DNA from: Acidaminobacter sp.
GTDB taxonomy: Bacteria > Bacillota_A > Clostridia > Peptostreptococcales > Acidaminobacteraceae
DNA length: 64,000 nt
Assembly: GCA_009881125.1 (NCBI GenBank)
Contig: WXFH01000052.1
Span: forward strand, 62,001 to 126,000
Direction: 5' to 3'
Shown: positions 15,524-23,303 of the stretch, piece after piece
Layout: each line of letters opens with the position of its first letter
Numbering within the stretch: the first letter of the stretch is position 1
Position numbers and translations under genes: made by a program
Notes under the pieces: generated by a model
Database searches by the model: none
What the model was told of the DNA's origin: nothing
The model's input: only the letters and a program-made list of their open reading frames with translations

Positions 15524-17749
15524 ATGCCGGAAATCATTTCGGGCCTTCTGCCCGGCTTATATTGGTTATGGGTTATCCTTTATTTCGAGATTACGCTTCG
15601 CCTAGCTACCGTTAAGAGCTTCAAAAATTTCGGTTTTGTCAGCCTCTTCATCTGGTCGGCCCTTTACGCCTGTGTGCTGATGCTCATAACGCCGGTCTCC
15701 TCCGGCAGCGTTTCAGCGGCGCTAACCACAGCCCTTACCCTGATCCTGTTCTTTCTCTTCGCTTCCCAGCTGGTTTACTATAAAATCTTCAAAATGTTTT
15801 ACACCCTGTACTCTATGGGCAACGCGGGCCAGGTTCTGGATTTTGTCAAGGATATTGCGGCTTATGTCGCCTCCTGCCTCCAGTGGATTCTGGTCCTGCT
15901 TCTGCCTCCGGCGGCTTACTTTTTATTCCTGGCAGATCGCCTCTTCAGCCAAGGACGACTGAGCCAGCCGGGCTCGGCAGTAACAGTGACAATGATCACC
16001 TTGACCTTTGCCGTCCTTTTATTATCAATTGCCAGATACCGACTCCATGCAGGACGCGGTGCTCTGGGCTCCTCTTACGAAGCCTACCACAAAAGCATGG
16101 ACCCCACGGTGACACTCCGCCATTTCGGCCTGCTCACCACCATGCGCCTCGATTTCCAGCGCACTATACTCGGCATGAAGTCCATGATTTATGATGATCA
16201 GCAGATGATCTCCGCCCTCACCGCTGAAGATGCTGGCCCTTGGCCCCCCTCCAAATACAATGCTTTGCCGATGGTCTTCTCACCCACCGCCTCAAAGCTG
16301 AAAGAGCTCGCCGCAGACCCACAGCTGAAGGATCTTCACAACTGGCTCAGCGCCCAGCCGCCAACCCCCAAAAACGCCTACACCGGCCTTTTCAAGGGCT
16401 GCAACCTGATTGTCCTCACCGCCGAAAGCATGTCGCCCTACTCCATAAACGAGACATTAACACCGACACTCTACAAAATGACACACAGTGGCTTCCATTT
16501 CACTGATTTTTACAATCCTATATGGGGCGTCAGCACCTCAGACGGCGAATATGTCGCCTGTACAAGTCTCCTCCCAAAATGCGGTGTGTGGAGCTTCATA
16601 GAGTCCGCAGGCAAAAGCATGGCAATGACCCTTGGCAACCAGCTTCGTCCCCTTGGATACACGACGACCGCCTATCACAACCACCGCTACAGCTACTACA
16701 AGCGCCACCTCTCCCACCCCAACATGGGATATACCTACTTTGGCCTTGGAAACGGCCTGAACGTCACCCCCACCTGGCCTGAGTCCGACCTGGAAATGAT
16801 GCAGCTCACAGTTCCCCAGTACATAGACAAAGAGCCCTTCCACACCTACTACATGACCGTCAGCGGCCATATGCGCTACAGCTTCAGCGGCAACGCCATG
16901 GCTTCCAAGAACCGCGCCGCGGTGGAACACCTGAACCTCAGCGAGGAAGCCAAAGCCTATCTCGCCACCCAGGTTGAACTCGACCGCGCCATGGCCTCAC
17001 TTCTCGAACAGCTTGAAGCCGCCGGCGTTTCCGACAGAACACTGATCGCCATGAGCGCCGACCATTACCCTTACGGCCTTTCCGACGCTGCCCTCGACGA
17101 GCTCGCCGGCCACAAAGTCGACCGCAGCTTTGAACTCTACCGGAGCCCGTTTATTTTGTACTGCCCGGGTAACAAGCGGTGTCAGACACCAGGTTCGAAT
17201 GAGTGTCTGACACCAGGTTCGAATGAGTGTCTGACACCAGGTTCGAATGAGTGTCTGACACCAGGTTCGAATGAGTGTCTGACACCAGTTTCGAATGAGT
17301 GTCAGACACCAGGTTCGAATGAGTGTCTGACACCAGGTTCGAATGAGTGTCTGACACCAACTTCGAATGAGTGTCTGTCACCAACTCTGAACCGGTGCCA
17401 GACCCCGGTTGTCATAAACACCCCATGCTCCAGCTTGGACATCCTCCCCACCCTTTGCAATCTCATGGGCCTGGAGTACGACTCCCGCCTCTTCATGGGC
17501 CGCGACATCTTCTCAGACAGCGAGCCCCTCGTGATGTTTCTCAACAAAAGCTTCATCACCCGTTATGGCCGCTACGACGCCCTTAAAAAGAGTTTTTTGC
17601 CGATGGTCACCGAACCCACCCCTATCCCGACCACAGACTACATACACGAAGTCACCAAAACTATGGAAGAAAAATTCCTGGCGTCTGCCCGCATTCTGGA
17701 TCTGGATTATTACGGTTACCTAGACCTCACTTCAAAAGAGACAAGATAA
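15524..17749 (+). CDS. LTA synthase-like membrane sulfatase with a repeat insertion
   Basis: This 741-residue protein has a membrane N-terminus (several hydrophobic segments in residues 1-190) and an extracellular alkaline-phosphatase/sulfatase domain of the LtaS/phosphoglycerol transferase type. The domain shows LTAESMSPYS, a catalytic-threonine region WGVSTSDGEY (around residue 337), SGHMRYSF and the metal site MSADHYPYG. Such enzymes move glycerol-phosphate or phosphoethanolamine onto envelope polymers. Between PFILYCPGNK and VINTPCSSLDILPTL, which are normally nearly adjacent, residues about 552-631 are ten 8-residue units such as TPGSNECL, encoded by a 24-bp palindromic tandem array. The frame is kept throughout. 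The last 34 bp overlap the convergent downstream gene. Confidence 0.85.
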   Translation: MPEIISGLLPGLYWLWVILYFEITLRLATVKSFKNFGFVSLFIWSALYACVLMLITPVSSGSVSAALTTALTLILFFLFASQLVYYKIFKMFYTLYSMGNAGQVLDFVKDIAAYVASCLQWILVLLLPPAAYFLFLADRLFSQGRLSQPGSAVTVTMITLTFAVLLLSIARYRLHAGRGALGSSYEAYHKSMDPTVTLRHFGLLTTMRLDFQRTILGMKSMIYDDQQMISALTAEDAGPWPPSKYNALPMVFSPTASKLKELAADPQLKDLHNWLSAQPPTPKNAYTGLFKGCNLIVLTAESMSPYSINETLTPTLYKMTHSGFHFTDFYNPIWGVSTSDGEYVACTSLLPKCGVWSFIESAGKSMAMTLGNQLRPLGYTTTAYHNHRYSYYKRHLSHPNMGYTYFGLGNGLNVTPTWPESDLEMMQLTVPQYIDKEPFHTYYMTVSGHMRYSFSGNAMASKNRAAVEHLNLSEEAKAYLATQVELDRAMASLLEQLEAAGVSDRTLIAMSADHYPYGLSDAALDELAGHKVDRSFELYRSPFILYCPGNKRCQTPGSNECLTPGSNECLTPGSNECLTPGSNECLTPVSNECQTPGSNECLTPGSNECLTPTSNECLSPTLNRCQTPVVINTPCSSLDILPTLCNLMGLEYDSRLFMGRDIFSDSEPLVMFLNKSFITRYGRYDALKKSFLPMVTEPTPIPTTDYIHEVTKTMEEKFLASARILDLDYYGYLDLTSKETR
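17177..17416. repeat. 24-bp palindromic tandem array inside the LtaS-like gene
   Basis: There are ten consecutive 24-bp units. Those at 17201-17272 are identical, with consensus GAGTGTCTGACACC followed by AGGTTCGAAT. Units starting at 17273, 17297 and 17345 differ by one to two bases. The first (17177) and the last two (17369, 17393) are degenerate. Each unit contains GTGTC-TGACAC, the core of the dispersed palindrome family. Because 24 is a multiple of three, the gene stays open. Confidence 0.95.
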
Positions 17750-18534
17750 CTTGGCCCCCGTCCCCAAAACCTGTCCAGATCCAGTGTCACCCGGTTGCCC
17801 CAGCTTGAGACAATCAAGACTTCTCTGCCGCTTCGTTCAACCGTTTCAAAGCCTGTAATCACCACCCAGTGCCATTGAAAGCGATCAGTGGTAAAAACGC
17901 GCCCCGACACCGCGCTTAGATAATCCACCTGTCGAAGCCCGCGATTGTTGAGATTGAGCATCGCCACAGGAACACCCTTATCAATCTGTCCTTTTATAAA
18001 AGCCTTTGCCTGACTCAGACTGAGTCTTTGACTGGCCGGCCACCGGACAGTGCCGCTGAGCGGCCAGACTGGCCGCAGTTCGACATGCTGCCTGCTGGCT
18101 AATGAAACTACCCCATTAGCAAATCGAACCGGGCTGTGAATACCCAGAGAATCCGGCAGCTTCAGAATAGAACGTCGCCCTCCGCCGCCGCCATATCCGC
18201 TTCCCTGTTTAAACCGGGTCATCGACTTCCAGGGTGGAACCAACGGGGTCAGACCTGCATAGACCTGGTGCAGGTGTGCAAGATAGTCCGCCTGTTTCAG
18301 GTGCCTGCTCTCAAGAACCGGCCCAGCGCGTCCAAAAGCCCCATCCGCGCCAAGCACGACCCCAAAGTAAGCCAGGATGTTGGCCGCCGCAACAGTCCCG
18401 CAGCCGCCTGCCCGTCCATTTTCCGACTCAAACCAGGATTGATCGCCGCCGTAAAAATAGGTTGTGGATCCATTGAAAGTTCGCGCTTCAACGCGAATGA
18501 ATTCTGCGAGTGCCTCTCTGGAGTATTCCAGCAT
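17716..18534 (-). CDS. C39-like papain-fold cysteine peptidase domain protein
   Basis: This is a 272-residue protein without a signal peptide. AGGCGTVAAANILAYF holds a candidate nucleophile Cys45, preceded by DQSWF. Later HWVVITGFE offers the His, and SSWGNRVTLDLDRFW the Asn/Trp region. This order (C, H, N) fits papain-fold C39-like proteins. The central part contains a Gly-rich run (GSGYGGGGGRR). Peptidase activity and target are unknown; the fold also includes transglutaminase-like and non-catalytic members. Its 3' end overlaps the convergent sulfatase gene by 34 bp. Confidence 0.6.
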   Translation of the reverse strand: MLEYSREALAEFIRVEARTFNGSTTYFYGGDQSWFESENGRAGGCGTVAAANILAYFGVVLGADGAFGRAGPVLESRHLKQADYLAHLHQVYAGLTPLVPPWKSMTRFKQGSGYGGGGGRRSILKLPDSLGIHSPVRFANGVVSLASRQHVELRPVWPLSGTVRWPASQRLSLSQAKAFIKGQIDKGVPVAMLNLNNRGLRQVDYLSAVSGRVFTTDRFQWHWVVITGFETVERSGREVLIVSSWGNRVTLDLDRFWGRGPSYLVSFEVRSR

Positions 18535-18556
18535 GACGGCCGCCTCCTCTTCAAAG

Positions 18557-18600
18557 CAAAGTCGGTGTCAAGCGGCGTTGGGCCGCCGACACCGACTTCC
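18557..18600. repeat. GGTGTC-family palindrome D
   Basis: AAGTCGGTGTC and GACACCGACTT are perfect 11-bp arms around a secondary stem GCGGC/GCCGC. It lies 18 bp downstream of the Ig-domain gene's stop codon (minus strand) and before the C39-like gene, so it may also act as a transcript 3' hairpin. Confidence 0.75.
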
Positions 18601-18618
18601 TTGTTTTTGCCTCTCAAA

Positions 18619-20181
18619 TCAGTAAAGCACAAACGTCGTCACCGCCGGGCTGGGATCCCAGCCATCCATGGTCAGTTTGACGCTTTGCAAAGTGTCTACG
18701 TTGACCCCGACAACCGTCAGAACACCGCTTGAGCCTATAGTCCCGACCCCATACCCATTAAACAGGACCGTCGCACCCGCTCTGCCAGTCACCCTGACAT
18801 TGGCATCCATGCCCGAGACCTTGGATACCGCGACACCTGGCGCTGCCAGCGCCGACTTCGACACTGTCAAGGTCAATGCAGCTTTCGCAGTTGTCCCGGA
18901 CACTGTACCGGTACTGGTCTTCGTGCCCGCGCTGTAGGTATCCAGCACCGAAGGATTCCAAGTGACCGCCACTTTTTTCGTGGTCTTGTCACTCATCACA
19001 GCGACAACTGTCGTTGGCATGGTATACCCCTCACCCTGTCTGACACTTGCCTCGACTGAACGAAGAGACTGAATCGTGACCGGTGCAGGCTTCGGAGCAG
19101 GTTTAGGTGCCGGCTTGGCCTCAGGCTTTGGCGCAGGTGCCGGATCAGGTATTGGTGTCAGCGCTGGTGCAGTTTCAGGTTTCGGAACCTGCGCAGGCTC
19201 AGACACTGTTGCCTGTCCTGGCAACTGTGCCGCCTCTGCGCCGGGTACAATAGACCCCGTTGGCGGCCCTAAAGCAGGGGCACCATCATTTGAAGCCACT
19301 TGATCGCTAATGATCAGCGTCAGAGTCACTTCCCCTTCATACCCTTCTATGGTTCCAATGCTGCCTCGTACCCCATTTTCAGAGGTGTCAATAACACGCG
19401 GTGACCACTGGATGGGGATGTTGGTCTCGGAACCATCGGCTAAAACAGCTTTGATCACTTTGGGAAGCTCAAAGCTGGTATTCCGCAGCACCTCAAAAGA
19501 GAGATCTTCCACTTGCGCAACAGGCGGCATACCGGTTTCGTCGAAAAACAGCCGAACCACGGTATAAGTCTTCCCGGCTGACCCCTGAATGCGCCTAATC
19601 TGCGCTGTTCGCATCATGTCATACTCAGGCGCGTCGGCGTGACCGATCAGGAAATTGAGCTGATCCGGCGCGCTTTCTTCAAAGCTGAAGGCCAGCTTCA
19701 GATCGCCTGCGGTCTCCCCGGATTCCGCCGATGGATTCACAAACGCCTCCATCACGCCATCTTCAACCACATAGAGACTGCCCTCCTGCACAAAGAGGTC
19801 CAGTGTCCCGCGAGCCGGCTCCGGGACCTGTTCAAAAAGCGCTGCCGCCTTTGCCTCTGCAAGCCTGCTTTCAATGAAATCCGCAGGTGCGCGCACTTGC
19901 GTGATGGGATCCATTTCTTGTTTCGAAAAGAACGCTGCCTTGAGACCAAACACATCCAAATAAAGCAGCGTGACGAGCAACACCACAAGAACGCCAATCA
20001 GAGGCAGCCAGCGGCGTAAGCGCTGCTTCACGGGCGGCTTTTCAGAGACCGGCTGTACGCTTTCACTTTTGCCCTGGCCAGATTTTGCCGGATGAGATTT
20101 TTGTGGGTGTGGATTTACCTGTCTGGGTTCACTTTTTGAGTTTAACACGGGCGCTTCCTCCTGCTTCAATGATGGCTGCAC
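18619..20181 (-). CDS. Membrane-anchored protein with two bacterial Ig-like domains
   Basis: This is a 520-residue protein. A charged cytoplasmic N-terminus is followed by one membrane segment (WLPLIGVLVVLLVTLLYL, about residues 58-75) and an extracellular part. Two Big_4-type Ig modules are seen: one with ADGSETNIPIQWSPRVIDTSENG and one with SDKTTKKVAVTWNPSVLDTYSAG. A Pro/Ala/Lys-rich linker (PKPEAKPAPKPAPKPAP) separates them. A C-terminal Ig-like or PEGA-like repeat follows. It looks like a cell-wall-spanning structural protein. No enzymatic motif was found. It lies upstream of the C39-like gene on the same strand. Confidence 0.7.
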   Translation of the reverse strand: MQPSLKQEEAPVLNSKSEPRQVNPHPQKSHPAKSGQGKSESVQPVSEKPPVKQRLRRWLPLIGVLVVLLVTLLYLDVFGLKAAFFSKQEMDPITQVRAPADFIESRLAEAKAAALFEQVPEPARGTLDLFVQEGSLYVVEDGVMEAFVNPSAESGETAGDLKLAFSFEESAPDQLNFLIGHADAPEYDMMRTAQIRRIQGSAGKTYTVVRLFFDETGMPPVAQVEDLSFEVLRNTSFELPKVIKAVLADGSETNIPIQWSPRVIDTSENGVRGSIGTIEGYEGEVTLTLIISDQVASNDGAPALGPPTGSIVPGAEAAQLPGQATVSEPAQVPKPETAPALTPIPDPAPAPKPEAKPAPKPAPKPAPVTIQSLRSVEASVRQGEGYTMPTTVVAVMSDKTTKKVAVTWNPSVLDTYSAGTKTSTGTVSGTTAKAALTLTVSKSALAAPGVAVSKVSGMDANVRVTGRAGATVLFNGYGVGTIGSSGVLTVVGVNVDTLQSVKLTMDGWDPSPAVTTFVLY

Positions 20182-20211
20182 AATCCCTATACTGCTTTAT
20201 TCATACCCAAA

Positions 20212-20239
20212 GGAAATTGGTGTCAGACACCCCCATTCC
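20212..20239. repeat. GGTGTC-family palindrome E
   Basis: A compact member: GGAA, a central GGTGTCAGACACC, then TTCC. It lies between the Ig-domain gene start and the MerR-family gene end. Confidence 0.65.
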
Positions 20240-20324
20240 ACATTTCAGGAGGAAAATCACGGCCATAAATGAAAGAAAGGGGTGTTAGCGGCTCGTGCCC
20301 GCCAATTCCCCTTTCCACACTTCA

Positions 20325-21092
20325 CTACTTCGTCATGCCTGTATAAATATGGATCGCGTCACGCAGAAATGCAGCCGCACCCTCGCCGCACTTGTCATCA
20401 TAAAACGCTGTGAAGCGCTCATCCTCCACATACATGGTGGCTAACCCAGCATGCGCCTCTCCGGAATAAGTCGGCCAGTAGCTGCACAGCCAGCGCTTGT
20501 GCATATCTGCAACCTCCTGGGCCAAAGCGCCGCCGGGCTCTCCGGCCGCCATAGCTTCCGCCAGTTTCACCAGAATCGCCTCACTCAGCGCCTGGGCCTC
20601 GTTGAACTCAGCCTCGGACATACCCTGAAGTTTCTTATTGGAAGCCTCCGCCGTCTCCTTACCGTACTTGGCGCGGACCTCTTCCCCATAGCGCGCTTCA
20701 TTGCTGTCGATCATTGACTTCTTGAAACCCTCAAATTTCTCTTTGTCCGACATTTCCATTCTCCCTTCCTGATAAGCAATAGTCTTCTCAACGTTGGCGA
20801 TCAGCGCGTCCATCTGCCGGCGCCGTTCCAGCAGCGCTTTATGATGGGCCTTCAGCGCGCTCTTCGGATCGAAGTCCGGCCGCTCCAGCACGTCCTTGAT
20901 GCGGTCAAGCTCCAGCCCCAGCTCCCTGTAAAACAGAATCTGCTGCAGCCGGTCCACCTGCGCCGCCCCGTAAATCCGGTAGCCGGCGCTGTTGACTCGC
21001 AGCGGCTTCAGCAGCCCCATCTCATCGTAATACCTCAGCGTCCTCGAACTCACGCCCGCCAGCCTCGCCAGCTTTTGAATCGTCATTTCCAT
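20325..21092 (-). CDS. TipA-like MerR-family regulator
   Basis: The start chosen is the ATG at 21092, which follows GGGGGA at proper spacing; upstream in-frame codons are weaker. About 255 residues. The MerR winged helix reads IQKLARLAGVSSRTLRYYDEMGLLKP, with a dimerisation helix to about residue 110. The C-terminal TipAS-type effector domain (helical, ending DAIHIYTGM) is that of thiopeptide- or multidrug-sensing regulators. The promoter upstream has the 19-bp spacer and central dyad typical of MerR targets, so it probably regulates itself. No obvious efflux target is on the same transcript. A MATE pump lies 2 kb away. Confidence 0.88.
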   Translation of the reverse strand: MEMTIQKLARLAGVSSRTLRYYDEMGLLKPLRVNSAGYRIYGAAQVDRLQQILFYRELGLELDRIKDVLERPDFDPKSALKAHHKALLERRRQMDALIANVEKTIAYQEGRMEMSDKEKFEGFKKSMIDSNEARYGEEVRAKYGKETAEASNKKLQGMSEAEFNEAQALSEAILVKLAEAMAAGEPGGALAQEVADMHKRWLCSYWPTYSGEAHAGLATMYVEDERFTAFYDDKCGEGAAAFLRDAIHIYTGMTK

Positions 21093-21163
21093 ATGCATTC
21101 CCCCAAAAAGTCCCGTCAGCATTTTATCCCGCCGCCGGACTTGTCACCCTCACTTATGTCTTC

Positions 21164-21194
21164 ATTATAAAGGTTGACGCAGCGTCAACGTCAA
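21164..21194 (-). promoter_or_regulatory. MerR-type promoter with 19-bp spacer and dyad
   Basis: On the minus strand the -35 is TTGACG (21189-21194) and the -10 is TATAAT (21164-21169), separated by 19 bp. The spacer holds a palindrome, GTTGACGC and GCGTCAAC around one base (21173-21189). The long spacer with central dyad is the diagnostic architecture of promoters activated by MerR-family proteins through DNA distortion. Confidence 0.85.
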
Positions 21195-21393
21195 GCGTTC
21201 CACAAAATTTTCTTAAAAGAATTTTCTGCCGATGGTCACCCATCCCCACCCCCACTTCACCCTGCTTTCGATCCGGCTGTCGATGTGATATAATGTTGGG
21301 TGCTGGAACCATCGGCAAAAAAATGTTTTTGTATGTTTTTGCTGTATTGCTGCCTCTCCAAATCAACCAAGACACTTCAAAGGAGCGAATGTC

Positions 21394-21762
21394 GTGAACG
21401 CAAACTTTTTATGGACCACGATTACCGTCAAAAGCATTGAAACTTCTCTGTCGTTTTATCAGGACCTGCTGGGACTCACAATTGAACGGCGCTTCATGCC
21501 CCATCCCGCCCTCGAACTGTGCTTCCTGAAGGACGAAAACGGCTTTGAGGTCGAGCTCCTGGAGCACAAACCGGCAACTGACGCGGTCACAGCACCGGCA
21601 AACCTTTCGCTGGGCTTCAGCGTTGCTGATCTCGACGAAGCCATGGCAGCATGTAAAGACAGAGGCATTCATATTGTCAGCGGGCCGTTTGAAGGCGGCG
21701 GCGTCAAATTTTTCTTTGTCAAAGATCCGGACGGCGTCAACGTGCAGTTCGTTCAGAGGTAG
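21394..21762 (+). CDS. VOC-family (glyoxalase/bleomycin-resistance-like) protein
   Basis: This 122-residue protein is one vicinal-oxygen-chelate unit with two beta-alpha repeats: TVKSIETSLSFYQDLLGL, then GFEVELLEH, and at the end VKDPDGVNVQFVQR. It starts at GTG 21394 after AGGAG; the nearby ATG runs into TGA after two codons. Function (glyoxalase, antibiotic binding or dioxygenase) is undetermined. It precedes the DEAD-box helicase by about 28 bp and is probably cotranscribed. Confidence 0.83.
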   Translation: MNANFLWTTITVKSIETSLSFYQDLLGLTIERRFMPHPALELCFLKDENGFEVELLEHKPATDAVTAPANLSLGFSVADLDEAMAACKDRGIHIVSGPFEGGGVKFFFVKDPDGVNVQFVQR

Positions 21763-21790
21763 ACATCATCACAACTTACAGGAGGTCCCC

Positions 21791-23020
21791 GTGAAAACCA
21801 CTTTTTCAACTTTAGGCGTTTCGACAGTGTTGCTTGACGCCCTTACCGCTCAGGGCATTCAGGACCCTACGCCCATCCAGGCCATGGCAATTCCGGAAAT
21901 TGCGGCAGGGAGAGACCTGATTGGCGAAGCCCAGACCGGCACTGGAAAAACCCTGGCATTTTTGCTGCCCATCTTCGAAAAGGTGGATCCGGCGCTTCCA
22001 AAGGTCCAGGCGCTCATCCTCACGCCAACCCGTGAACTCGCTATTCAGATCACCGCCGAGGCCAGAAAATTGGCGGCCTATGCGCCGCTTCACCTATTAG
22101 CGGCTTACGGCGGCCAGGATATTCAAGGTCAAATCAAGAAACTACAAGGCTCGGCACAGATCGTCATAGGCACACCTGGCAGACTGCTGGATCACCTGCG
22201 CAGGGGCACCCTGCATTTTGATGACCTGAAAGTCCTCGTCCTGGATGAGGCGGATCAGATGCTCCACATTGGTTTCCAAAACGAGGTGGAGATGATTCTC
22301 AAGCGTACGCCGGCCAGCCGCCAAACCCTATGCTTTTCAGCGACTATGCCTGCCGGGGTCAGAAAACTGACACACAAATACCTGAAGGATCCGGTTCACG
22401 TGGCCGTTCCGGCACCGACTGTGACGTTGAAGGACATTGAACAATTCGTGGTCGAGACAACAGATCGTCAAAAGCGGTATGACTTGTTCGCCGTCCTGAA
22501 AAAAGAGCGTCCATTCATGGGCATCCTGTTCTGCAGGACGAAGTACAGGGCGGATGCGCTCTTCGCTGCCATGTCCCAGGAAGGCTTCAGCTGTGAACTT
22601 CTCCACGGCGACCTCACCCAGGCCAAGCGCGAAAAGGTCATGAAAGCCTTTCGCAAGATGGAATTTCAGTTTCTGATCGCCACAGACGTCGCCGCACGCG
22701 GCCTCGACATCGAGGGCATCACCCACGTTTTCAACTACGACATCCCCGCGGATGCCGAGAGCTACATCCACCGCATAGGCAGAACCGGCCGCGCCGGCGA
22801 GAAAGGCCGCGCCTTTACCTTTGTCGCGCCAAAGGACAAGCCCGAGCAGCGCGTCATTGAGGACGGCATCCAGCTGCGCCTCAAGCATTATAACTTTGAC
22901 CGCCCGGAGGTTAAACACACCACACCAGAACCCAAACCCCAAGTTATGGAGTCGAAATCCGCACGCCGCCAGCAAAATATAGCGAAGAACAAAGTACGCG
23001 CTAAGGCTAGAAAAAAATAG
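21791..23020 (+). CDS. DEAD-box ATP-dependent RNA helicase
   Basis: This 409-residue helicase starts at GTG 21791 behind AGGAGG; a longer frame exists but runs through the VOC gene. The motifs are in order: Q-motif (TPIQAMAIPEIA), AQTGTGKT, PTRELAIQ, TPGR, DEAD, SAT, and VAARGLD and HRIGRTGR. The basic C-terminal tail (KSARRQQNIAKNKVRAKARKK) suggests RNA binding. It is of the CsdA/RhlE/CshA class, acting in ribosome assembly or mRNA decay, often in the cold. The exact orthologue is uncertain. Confidence 0.93.
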   Translation: MKTTFSTLGVSTVLLDALTAQGIQDPTPIQAMAIPEIAAGRDLIGEAQTGTGKTLAFLLPIFEKVDPALPKVQALILTPTRELAIQITAEARKLAAYAPLHLLAAYGGQDIQGQIKKLQGSAQIVIGTPGRLLDHLRRGTLHFDDLKVLVLDEADQMLHIGFQNEVEMILKRTPASRQTLCFSATMPAGVRKLTHKYLKDPVHVAVPAPTVTLKDIEQFVVETTDRQKRYDLFAVLKKERPFMGILFCRTKYRADALFAAMSQEGFSCELLHGDLTQAKREKVMKAFRKMEFQFLIATDVAARGLDIEGITHVFNYDIPADAESYIHRIGRTGRAGEKGRAFTFVAPKDKPEQRVIEDGIQLRLKHYNFDRPEVKHTTPEPKPQVMESKSARRQQNIAKNKVRAKARKK

Positions 23021-23064
23021 GCGGATGTTCTTTAAACATGAATTGTATTCAGAAGCCAAAGATC

Positions 23065-23109
23065 GGGAAGTTAGTGTCATAAGGCGTAAGCCTCAGACAC
23101 CGTGTTCCC
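23065..23109. repeat. GGTGTC-family palindrome F
   Basis: Arms GGGAAGTTAGTGTC and GACACCGTGTTCCC enclose GGCGTAAGCC. The core matches element B (reverse orientation) exactly and H nearly. It lies just downstream of the helicase gene. Confidence 0.75.
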
Positions 23110-23143
23110 TTTCTCTGGCTTTTTCTTTTTTTAAAGCAAAGAA

Positions 23144-23175
23144 GAGGACAAGCGCCCCCGCTTGTCCCCCTTTTT
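23144..23175 (+). terminator. Terminator after the DEAD-box helicase gene
   Basis: GGACAAGCG and CGCTTGTCC pair around a C-rich loop, followed by CCC and TTTTT. Confidence 0.85.
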
Positions 23176-23235
23176 GAATCGTCTATGAGTTTACACTTAC
23201 AGATCCTATGACCAGCTCTGGCACCAAAATCAAAT

Positions 23236-23303
23236 GAGTGTCAGACACTCAATCCATTTCAGTGCCAGCCACTCAATCCAACTTAGTGTCAGTCTCCAAA
23301 ACA
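23236..23303. repeat. 24-bp repeat units overlapping the MATE stop codon
   Basis: TGAGTGT-CAG-ACACTCA (23235-23251) is a perfect palindrome. It starts a run of 24-bp units: GAGTGTCAGACACTCAATCC.., CAGTGCCAGCCACTCAATCC.., TAGTGTCAGTCTC... Period and core match the array in the LtaS-like gene. The MATE stop codon (23273) lies within the second unit. Confidence 0.75.

Noticed and set aside
17177..17416. CRISPR-like array
   Set aside because: The units are contiguous with no unique spacers, are palindromic, and lie in frame inside a gene; no cas genes are near.
17151..17559. Minus-strand reading frames across the repeat array as a separate gene
   Set aside because: They are open only because the palindromic repeat reads without stops in several frames; no ribosome site or family match, and the plus-strand sulfatase explains the region.
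15524..17749. LtaS-like gene as a pseudogene because of the insertion
   Set aside because: All ten units are 24 bp, the frame is kept, catalytic motifs lie upstream and the conserved C-terminal blocks resume intact.
22337..23080. 247-residue minus-strand frame opposite the DEAD-box helicase
   Set aside because: Antisense shadow of an unambiguous helicase; no recognisable domain.
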